Assembly: GCA_002392835.1 (NCBI GenBank)
Contig: DGHX01000177.1
Span: forward strand, 5,808-11,287
Length of the DNA: 5,480 nt
Direction: 5' to 3'
Origin: Prevotella sp. UBA3837
GTDB taxonomy: Bacteria > Bacteroidota > Bacteroidia > Bacteroidales > Bacteroidaceae
The translations under genes and the position numbers were made by a program. The notes beneath the pieces were generated by a model. That model ran no database searches, had not been told where the DNA came from, and saw only the letters and a program-made list of their open reading frames with translations. Positions 1-4,429 of this stretch are shown piece by piece (within the stretch, counting starts at the first letter, position 1; each line of letters begins with the position of its first letter).

Positions 1-1099
1 CGTCGGTGATGGAGATGACGTTGGTAGGAATGTAAGCCGACACGTCGCCTGCCTGCGTCTCAATGATAGGCAGAGCAGTCAGCGAGCCGCCACCACGCAC
101 ATGACCCTTCATGCACTCGGGCAGGTCGTTCATCTGCTCGGCCACCTCCTGCTGCTCATTAATCTTGGCAGCACGCTCCAGCAGACGGCTGTGCAGATAG
201 AACACATCACCAGGATAGGCCTCACGTCCTGACGGGCGGCGCAGGATGAGCGACACCTCACGATAGGCCACGGCCTGCTTCGACAGGTCGTCATAGACGA
301 CGAGGGCAGGATAGCCACGGTCACGGAAGTACTCACCTATAGCAGCTCCGGCAAACGGTGCATAGTACTGCATAGCAGCAGGGTCGGCAGCCGTTGCAGA
401 AACGATGATGGTATAAGGCAGTGCCCCATGCTCTTTCAGGTTTTGTACCAGAGCGGCTACCGTAGAAGCCTTCTGTCCGATGGCAACATAGATGCAGTAG
501 ACAGGCTTTCCTGCTTCGTAGAAGCTCTTCTGGTTGATGATGGTGTCAACAGCGATAGCGGTCTTGCCCGTCTGGCGGTCGCCAATGATGAGCTCGCGCT
601 GCCCACGGCCGATGGGAATCATCGAGTCGACAGCTTTCAGGCCCGTCTGCAGGGGTTCCTTCACGGGCTGTCGGTAGATGACGCCTGGCGCCTTGCGGTC
701 GAGTGGCATCTCGAAAGCTCCGCTAAGGTCTATGTCGCCCTTTCCGTCGATGGCCTGTCCCAGGGGGTTGATGACGCGTCCCAGCATGTTGTCGTTGACA
801 CGAATGCTGGCAATACGGCGTGTACGCTTCACCACCATGCCCTCCTTAATGCCCGAAGTGGAACCGAGCAGCACACAGCCGACGTTGTCCTCCTCCAGGT
901 TCATCACGATGGCCATGGTACCATTCTCGAACTCAAGTAGCTCGTTGGCCTCAGCGTTGCGCAGACCATAGATACGAGCCACGCCGTCGCTAACGGTAAG
1001 CACAGTACCCACCTCGTCGAACTGCTGGGCGTCACTGATGCCCTTCAGCTGTTCGAGCAGCACCTGACTGACTTCACTTGGTTTTATTTTGTCTGACAT
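1..1099 (-). CDS. atpA: F1Fo ATP synthase subunit alpha (partial, 3' end outside window)
   Basis: Non-catalytic nucleotide-binding subunit of the F1 hexamer, on the cytoplasmic face. I translated 366 codons from the ATG at 1097-1099 (N-terminus MSDKIKPSEV); the frame is open to the left edge. Visible landmarks are the N-terminal beta-barrel domain (about residues 27-95), the Walker A motif GDRQTGKT at 173-180, the Walker B region ALVVYDDLSKQAVAYRE at 265-281, and the stretch SLTALPIIETQAGDVSAY at 339-356. Roughly 150 C-terminal residues are missing, including the arginine finger that acts on the beta site. Between LLERAAKIN (306-314) and GSLTALP (338-344) the protein is about 7 residues longer than E. 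coli alpha, in line with an insertion I recall being reported for alpha of Bacteroidota and Chlorobi. The gene lies 36 bases after atpH and has no Shine-Dalgarno site. Its leader is a seven-base periodic A/T-rich tract. Identity is certain. Confidence 0.98.
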   Translation of the reverse strand, partial: MSDKIKPSEVSQVLLEQLKGISDAQQFDEVGTVLTVSDGVARIYGLRNAEANELLEFENGTMAIVMNLEEDNVGCVLLGSTSGIKEGMVVKRTRRIASIRVNDNMLGRVINPLGQAIDGKGDIDLSGAFEMPLDRKAPGVIYRQPVKEPLQTGLKAVDSMIPIGRGQRELIIGDRQTGKTAIAVDTIINQKSFYEAGKPVYCIYVAIGQKASTVAALVQNLKEHGALPYTIIVSATAADPAAMQYYAPFAGAAIGEYFRDRGYPALVVYDDLSKQAVAYREVSLILRRPSGREAYPGDVFYLHSRLLERAAKINEQQEVAEQMNDLPECMKGHVRGGGSLTALPIIETQAGDVSAYIPTNVISITD

Positions 1100-1103
1100 A
1101 AAT

Positions 1104-1131
1104 ATAATGCTTAATTCTTAATGCTCAATGC
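1104..1131 (-). repeat. Four seven-base periodic units before atpA
   Basis: Read on the minus strand from 1131 to 1104, the tract divides into exactly four 7-base units of the form GNATTNN: GCATTGA, then GCATTAA, GAATTAA and GCATTAT. It fills most of the 36-base atpH/atpA gap and ends 4 bases before the atpA start codon. There is no Shine-Dalgarno sequence, so this A/T-rich, probably unstructured leader is where ribosomes would load. Similar units occur in the atpE/atpF gap and, less regularly, before atpB. The periodicity is seen directly; any role in translation is inferred. Confidence 0.6.
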
Positions 1132-1135
1132 ATAA

Positions 1136-1675
1136 CTATTTTCTTAGTGTGGAAAGAATGGAGTTGAGTTTCGACTTTACACTGGCATCCATGCGGTAGG
1201 TGTCATATTCAAGTATGAACCCTCCGATGATGTCGGGATTCACCTCTGTCTCGAACTCCACGGTTCCCTTAGTATTGCTTTCCACCATCTGGCGCATCTT
1301 CTGCTCGGTAGCAGGAGCCACGGCCACGGCGGTGGTCAGTTTTCCTCGAATGATGTTCTTCTGCTGACGATAGAGCGAGACGTATGAGTTGGCCATGAAC
1401 AGGATCATGTTCTCGCGGTCTTCCCTGAGTACCAACTGCACAAACGCCTTTGAGAGTGCCGAGGCCGTATCGCCGCCAATGGCGGTAAGGAGCAGCATCT
1501 CCTTCTTGTCCTTTGCCAGCATGGGGTTGTCTATCGTGTGGCGTAGCTCTGGCACCTCGACAAAAGTCTTGGCCAGCAGCTGCATCTCCTGATACACACG
1601 TCCCTCAAGGCTTTGGTCGAGTGCGCTCTTCAGCAGGGCTCTTGCGTAACGTACCGAAATAATACCTATATCCAT
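1136..1675 (-). CDS. atpH: F1Fo ATP synthase subunit delta (OSCP family)
   Basis: Stator subunit that sits on top of F1 and ties the alpha/beta hexamer to the b-subunit stalk. The product has 179 residues, the usual length for the family (E. coli 177). The N-terminal helical domain begins with ISVRYARALLKSALDQ (6-21), matching the family pattern of an RYA-AL motif. The C-terminal OSCP signature is seen at about 136-171: KGTVEFETEVNPDIIGGFIL, then the aspartate of RMDASVKSKLNSI. The ATG at 1673-1675 gives an N-terminus that starts directly before the conserved RYA helix. The stop is TAG at 1136-1138. It lies 28 bases after atpF and 36 before atpA, so the three are surely cotranscribed. Delta diverges fast in sequence, but position and the C-terminal signature settle the call. 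Confidence 0.96.
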   Translation of the reverse strand: MDIGIISVRYARALLKSALDQSLEGRVYQEMQLLAKTFVEVPELRHTIDNPMLAKDKKEMLLLTAIGGDTASALSKAFVQLVLREDRENMILFMANSYVSLYRQQKNIIRGKLTTAVAVAPATEQKMRQMVESNTKGTVEFETEVNPDIIGGFILEYDTYRMDASVKSKLNSILSTLRK

Positions 1676-1703
1676 AGTCTGACTGTCGGGGTGTTACGGT
1701 TGC

Positions 1704-2195
1704 TTATTTGTTGACATCATCCAGCATACGGTCGATGAGTTCCATCTGCGCCTTGTCGCTTTGAAGGTTCTGCCTGAGCACCTTCTCGGCTATCTCAACG
1801 CTCAGCGCGGCTACTTGCTTGCGAATGTCAGCGATGGCGGCTTTCTTCTCCTGCTCAATCTCAGCCTTGGCATCGTTGAGCAGGCGTGCGCCTTCTTCGC
1901 GGGCTTTCACCTGTGCTTTCTCTACAATGGCATCGCGGGTCTCGGCGGCCTCCTTCAGTATCTGGGCCTGCTTCTCGCGTGCTTCCTGCAGGATGGATTC
2001 ACCTTCTTTCTGTATATTGGCCAGGCGCTCATTTGCCTCGTGAGCCTTGCGCAACGAGTCATCGATGAAAGCCTTGCGCTCCTTCACCATGTTGGTGATG
2101 ACAGGAAAGCCAAACTTCCACAGGATGAACAGCACGACAAGGAACGTCAGCGACATCCAGAACAGCAGGCCAGTACTCGGAATCAATAAATCCAT
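1704..2195 (-). CDS. atpF: F1Fo ATP synthase subunit b
   Basis: Peripheral-stalk subunit that anchors in the membrane beside subunit a and reaches up to delta on F1. The product has 163 residues (E. coli b has 156). One membrane helix spans about residues 8-27 (GLLFWMSLTFLVVLFILWKF). It is followed by a long charged helix from about 36 to 150, rich in Glu, Lys, Ala and Arg with heptad-like spacing, as expected of the b dimer. The segment ADIRKQVAALSVEIAEKVL (122-140) is the delta-proximal part conserved across b subunits. Only one b gene is visible, so b is likely a homodimer; a second b' gene is not needed. The ATG at 2193-2195 is preceded by ACAAATAGAAAACAGCTT, A-rich with no Shine-Dalgarno site. 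Confidence 0.97.
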   Translation of the reverse strand: MDLLIPSTGLLFWMSLTFLVVLFILWKFGFPVITNMVKERKAFIDDSLRKAHEANERLANIQKEGESILQEAREKQAQILKEAAETRDAIVEKAQVKAREEGARLLNDAKAEIEQEKKAAIADIRKQVAALSVEIAEKVLRQNLQSDKAQMELIDRMLDDVNK

Positions 2196-2229
2196 AAGCT
2201 GTTTTCTATTTGTAATTTAAGACTTGCGG

Positions 2230-2299
2230 TTTGGAATCCGTGGGGGTATTACTTGCCATCAGGCCTGACGGCTTACTGACAAGACCCCTGATTCCCAAA
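2230..2299 (-). promoter_or_regulatory. Long imperfect RNA stem-loop in the atpE/atpF gap
   Basis: The minus-strand transcript can fold into a stacked hairpin of about 70 nt. The outer stem pairs 2290-2299 (TTTGGGAATC as read on the minus strand) with 2230-2238 (GATTCCAAA), giving 9 pairs with one bulged G. The middle stem pairs 2284-2288 (GGGGT) with 2243-2247 (ACCCC). The apical stem pairs 2267-2272 (GCCGTC) with 2255-2260 (GATGGC), with a six-base AGGCCT loop. The apical stem contains one pair that is G-U in the minus-strand RNA but A-C in a plus-strand RNA, which favours function in the atp transcript. No T-run follows on the minus strand, so it is not a standard terminator. A role in mRNA processing, stability or translation of atpF is inferred. 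Confidence 0.55.
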
Positions 2300-2315
2300 T
2301 CCCAATTCTCAAACC
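2288..2315 (-). repeat. Seven-base periodic units after atpE
   Basis: Read on the minus strand from 2315 to 2288, four 7-base units follow one another: GGTTTGA, then GAATTGG, GATTTGG and GAATCAG. They are less exact than the four units before atpA but share the leading G and the central ATT-like core. The first unit starts 3 bases after the atpE stop codon. The last two overlap the 5' arm of the long stem-loop in this gap. Confidence 0.4.
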
Positions 2316-2318
2316 ATA

Positions 2319-2555
2319 TTAGATGCAGAGGAATGCGATGACAGCTGCGAACAGGGCAACGCCCTCGATAAGAGCAGCTGCGACAATCATGTTGGTAAAC
2401 AACTTGTTCATCACCTCGGGCTGGCGAGCCATAGCATCCATGGCCTGACCGCCAATCTTACCAATACCCAGACCAGCACCAATGGCTGCGAGACCTGCGC
2501 CTACTGCGGCACCCAACTTTGCTACGCCTTCAACGGCTAATAATGTTGTAATCAT
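2319..2555 (-). CDS. atpE: F1Fo ATP synthase subunit c
   Basis: Forms the membrane rotor ring that carries ions past subunit a. The product has 78 residues, the classic size, with two membrane helices (about 10-40 and 52-77) joined by the polar loop ARQPE at 43-47. The ion-binding carboxylate is Glu64 (codon 2364-2366) in ALIEGVALF; it aligns with Asp61 of E. coli with a constant offset of 3. The residue after it is Gly, not the Ser or Thr of sodium-binding rings. The position of the sodium-ligand Gln in helix 1 is Ile31. Both point to proton coupling. Helix 1 has the usual glycine-rich face (residues 15-36). The ATG at 2553-2555 begins MITTLLAVEG. The gene stands apart from its neighbours, with 147 bases before it and 123 after, both able to form stem-loops. 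Confidence 0.98.
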   Translation of the reverse strand: MITTLLAVEGVAKLGAAVGAGLAAIGAGLGIGKIGGQAMDAMARQPEVMNKLFTNMIVAAALIEGVALFAAVIAFLCI

Positions 2556-2577
2556 AATGTTTTGATGTTTTTTAAGG

Positions 2578-2594
2578 CCTCCTTGGAAAGGAGG
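2578..2594 (-). promoter_or_regulatory. Hairpin with a sequestered AAGGAGG upstream of atpE
   Basis: On the minus strand the arms CCTCCTT and AAGGAGG pair perfectly over 7 bases around a 3-base TCC loop. The 3' arm is a textbook anti-16S sequence, but its GGAGG core lies 22 bases before the atpE ATG. That is much farther than normal Shine-Dalgarno spacing, and the core is closed in the stem. Bacteroidota rarely rely on Shine-Dalgarno sites. The perfect stem is seen directly; a role in controlling c-subunit translation or transcript stability is inferred. Confidence 0.55.
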
Positions 2595-2667
2595 TTGAGG
2601 ATCAGGAACAGCGTCCTTCGCCCCGTTAATACTATTTTTGTTAATTGTTTTTTTTATTCTGTCATAT

Positions 2668-2696
2668 CCTTAGCCACGCTGTTTCCGTGGCTCAGG
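2668..2696 (-). promoter_or_regulatory. Stem-loop directly after the atpB stop codon
   Basis: It lies 6 bases beyond the atpB stop. The arms AGCCACG (2686-2692 on the minus strand) and CGTGGCT (2672-2678) form 7 pairs around a 7-base loop. After one mismatch, three more pairs extend the stem (CCT at 2694-2696 with AGG at 2668-2670). On the minus strand it is followed by an A-rich stretch, not a T-run, so it is not an intrinsic terminator of atp transcription. It could protect a 3' end or mark a processing site between atpB and atpE; that role is inferred. Confidence 0.55.
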
Positions 2697-2702
2697 GCGG
2701 AA

Positions 2703-3779
2703 TCACTCATGTGCAGGCTCTACGCGGGCCAAGCCGATGAACACTGCGCTGAGCATGGTGAACACCATGGCCTGAATGAAGCACACGAGGCACTCGAGGC
2801 ACATCATGAAGATGCTCATCAGCACCGACAGTCCCGACATCGACAGCTGCACCGCCACTGCCTGCGAAGCAACGAGGAAGATGATGCAAGTGATGGCCAC
2901 TGCGATGGCGTGTCCGGCCATCATGTTGGCAAAGAGTCGGATCATCAGTGCAAAAGGCTTGGTGAAAATGCCGACGAACTCAATGATGGGGATGATGGGA
3001 GCCGGGCACTTCAGCCACGTAGGCACATCAGGCCAGAAAATGTCTTTCCAGTAGTGCTTGTTGCCCGAGAACTGCACGATGACAAACGTGCAGAGTGCCA
3101 GGAAGAACGTCACGGCGATGTTGCCCGTCACGTTTCCGCTGCCCGGTGGGAAGGGTATAAGTCCCATCACATTGCACGTGAAGATGAAGAAGAAGCAGGT
3201 GAGCAGGTAGGGCGTGTACTTCTCGTAGCCTTTGCCCACACCGGGCTTGATTATTTCATCAACGACATACATCACGAGCATCTCGATGAACCCGACGAAG
3301 CCCCCCGGAGCCTTGTCGCTGGCCTTGCGGTTCTTATACCAGCGGGCACAGCCGAGGATGATACAGAGCAGAAGGATGACGTTGATAAACATCACTGCCA
3401 CTGTCTTCGTAATGGAGAAGTCGAGCACAGGCTTCCCGTCTTCCACTATCTTTCCGGCATTCTCGCCCTCGGTAGCGATGGCGAGCCCTTGCAAGTCGGC
3501 GGGAGCATCGGCCTTCACACGGCGCAGTCCGTTGGCATCGGCATGATGTTCAAAGCGTGACGAGCTGAATACATGCCATCCAGTGGAGCTCTTGACGATG
3601 ACCGGCAGAGGTATAACGAGCGACTTGCCTTCACCCAGGTCGGTGATGTGCCACTCATGCGAATCCTTGATATGCTCAAGCACCACCTCTTTGGCTGAGA
3701 AGTCGTCGGCCTTTGCTGCGGGCGTCATGGCCAGCAGCAAGAACGCAATGCAAAGCAACCTATTCAATACAAAATTCAT
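2703..3779 (-). CDS. atpB: F1Fo ATP synthase subunit a, with exported N-terminal domain
   Basis: Stator membrane subunit providing the two ion half-channels. The product has 358 residues, against 271 in E. coli; the extra length is mainly N-terminal. Residues 1-24 look like a signal peptide (basic Arg7, hydrophobic LLCIAFLLLAM, likely cleavage after AKA at 22-24). Residues 25 to about 122 form a soluble, His-rich domain (HEWHI at 41-45, IPLPVIV at 56-62, FEHH at 76-79), presumably periplasmic. Membrane helices follow at about 124-144, 188-208, 219-237, 262-280, 286-308 and 318-350. The essential arginine is Arg281 in MIRLFANMMAGH. His290 and Glu329 stand where E. coli has Glu219 and His245, and Gln336 matches Gln252. 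The ATG at 3777-3779 is supported by the signal peptide. The leader is A/T-rich without a Shine-Dalgarno site. Confidence 0.97.
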   Translation of the reverse strand: MNFVLNRLLCIAFLLLAMTPAAKADDFSAKEVVLEHIKDSHEWHITDLGEGKSLVIPLPVIVKSSTGWHVFSSSRFEHHADANGLRRVKADAPADLQGLAIATEGENAGKIVEDGKPVLDFSITKTVAVMFINVILLLCIILGCARWYKNRKASDKAPGGFVGFIEMLVMYVVDEIIKPGVGKGYEKYTPYLLTCFFFIFTCNVMGLIPFPPGSGNVTGNIAVTFFLALCTFVIVQFSGNKHYWKDIFWPDVPTWLKCPAPIIPIIEFVGIFTKPFALMIRLFANMMAGHAIAVAITCIIFLVASQAVAVQLSMSGLSVLMSIFMMCLECLVCFIQAMVFTMLSAVFIGLARVEPAHE

Positions 3780-3807
3780 ATTTCTAAATTCTTTAATTCT
3801 TCACTCG
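3780..3807 (-). other. A/T-rich leader of atpB with GAATT units
   Basis: The 28-base gap after the AtpI-like gene contains, on the minus strand, GAATTAAA followed by GAATTTA and GAAATAT running into the ATG. These are 8- and 7-base units resembling the seven-base periodic tract before atpA. There is no Shine-Dalgarno sequence. It probably serves as an unstructured ribosome-loading region, which is an inference. Confidence 0.4.
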
Positions 3808-4080
3808 TCAATGCCGCAAAGAGAGCGTCACCACCATCGTCAGTACATACATTATTATATATACAAGAGCGAAACGAATGGCATCTTCCCTGTTCGTGGC
3901 TATGAGAAGCACGTAAATGGCTACAGCAGTGGCAACGAGCAACATGCGTACCGTTGCCATGATGAGGTAGAAGTGAACCAAATGCTCGGGCGAATGCGTT
4001 TTCACCACGTCATAGCCCTTTACGTAGGCCACCCCCAACAGTGTGAAGAGCAGCAATCCTGAGAGAACGGGTACAAGCAT
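3808..4080 (-). CDS. Small membrane protein in the AtpI position
   Basis: A very hydrophobic protein of 90 residues with three likely membrane helices (about 3-21, 36-61 and 67-87), a short polar loop with NRED at 63-66 and a basic tail (LRH). Its place directly before atpB, 28 bases after atpC and 28 before atpB, is that of AtpI-type proteins, which help c-ring assembly or ion supply in other bacteria. The core FYLIMATVRMLLV (37-49) and the NRED loop fit my memory of Bacteroidota AtpI-like proteins, but identity is weak. Typical AtpI has four helices; an in-frame TGA lies a few codons upstream of the ATG at 4078-4080, so the missing helix cannot be recovered by an earlier start. The function is inferred from position and topology only. 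Confidence 0.8.
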   Translation of the reverse strand: MLVPVLSGLLLFTLLGVAYVKGYDVVKTHSPEHLVHFYLIMATVRMLLVATAVAIYVLLIATNREDAIRFALVYIIMYVLTMVVTLSLRH

Positions 4081-4108
4081 ACGTCTCAGTATTCAGCCCT
4101 CAGCAGCA

Positions 4109-4342
4109 TCATTCTGACTTCTCCACACAGATGGATACCTCATTCTTCTGCACCGCCACAAAGCCCCCCAATATATCAAGCTGCTGGTTGCCGTATTCCA
4201 CGACGCCCTTCTGCAGCGAAGAGATGATGGGGGCATGGTCGGTGAGTATCTCGAAGTTGCCCAGCATGCCGGGCACCTTCACGCTCTCCACCTCGCCGGT
4301 GAATTCTATCCTCTCAGGAGAGACTATCTTCAGCTTTAACAT
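4109..4342 (-). CDS. atpC: F1Fo ATP synthase subunit epsilon, short form
   Basis: Central-stalk subunit that binds gamma and the c-ring. The product has only 77 residues, against 139 in E. coli. It contains the N-terminal beta-sandwich: LKIVSPERIEFTGEVESV (4-21), the family motif PGMLGNFEILTDHAP (24-38), and the strand LDILGGFVAVQKNEVSICV (55-73). It stops at TGA (4109-4111) exactly where the two-helix C-terminal domain would begin. That domain inhibits ATP hydrolysis in E. coli, so this enzyme must control hydrolysis in another way, or not at all. The short form is, to my knowledge, common in Bacteroidota, and no frameshift is apparent. The ATG at 4340-4342 has no Shine-Dalgarno site; two GTAAAAT units precede it. 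Confidence 0.95.
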   Translation of the reverse strand: MLKLKIVSPERIEFTGEVESVKVPGMLGNFEILTDHAPIISSLQKGVVEYGNQQLDILGGFVAVQKNEVSICVEKSE

Positions 4343-4386
4343 GAGGCCATTTTACTATTTTACTTGTTTACTAATGAACGATTCAG

Positions 4387-4407
4387 CCATTGCGTTCCCG
4401 CTAATGG
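4387..4407 (-). promoter_or_regulatory. Bulged hairpin with GNRA-type loop in the atpD/atpC gap
   Basis: On the minus strand, arms CCATT and AATGG enclose a second stem GCG/CGC capped by the tetraloop GGAA, with a single bulged A in the 5' arm. This gives 8 pairs in 21 bases. The loop fits the stable GNRA class. No T-run follows, so it is not a terminator. It lies in the 87-base gap between beta and epsilon and might set the relative output of the two, but that is inferred. Confidence 0.45.
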
Positions 4408-4429
4408 TCATGATCGTGAAAACAGATGT

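Noticed and set aside
130..336. Minus-strand open frame of 68 codons inside atpA
   Set aside because: It is another frame of the same strand as atpA, which continues unbroken through this stretch with conserved alpha sequence.
428..940. Plus-strand open frame of 170 codons
   Set aside because: It is antisense to the nucleotide-binding core of atpA, with no recognisable domain. The true reading is the uninterrupted alpha frame on the minus strand.
2196..2318. Possible internal promoter for atpF
   Set aside because: I searched the minus strand for the Bacteroides-type pair of TTTG and TAnnTTTG at proper spacing and found no convincing match. The same holds for the atpB/atpE gap.
2319..2555. 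Sodium-coupled c-ring
   Set aside because: The residue after Glu64 is Gly instead of Ser or Thr, and the helix-1 Gln ligand position is Ile31, so the sodium-binding set is absent.
2641..2696. Hairpin near a run of T, resembling an intrinsic terminator
   Set aside because: On the plus strand the T-run comes before the hairpin, and on the minus strand the run reads as A, so neither orientation has a stem followed by U residues.
2562..3560. Long plus-strand open frame of 332 codons, rich in His, Glu and Asp
   Set aside because: It lies antisense to atpB, whose product has all the subunit a hallmarks. The His- and acid-rich composition is what reverse reading of a hydrophobic membrane protein gives, and no domain is recognisable.
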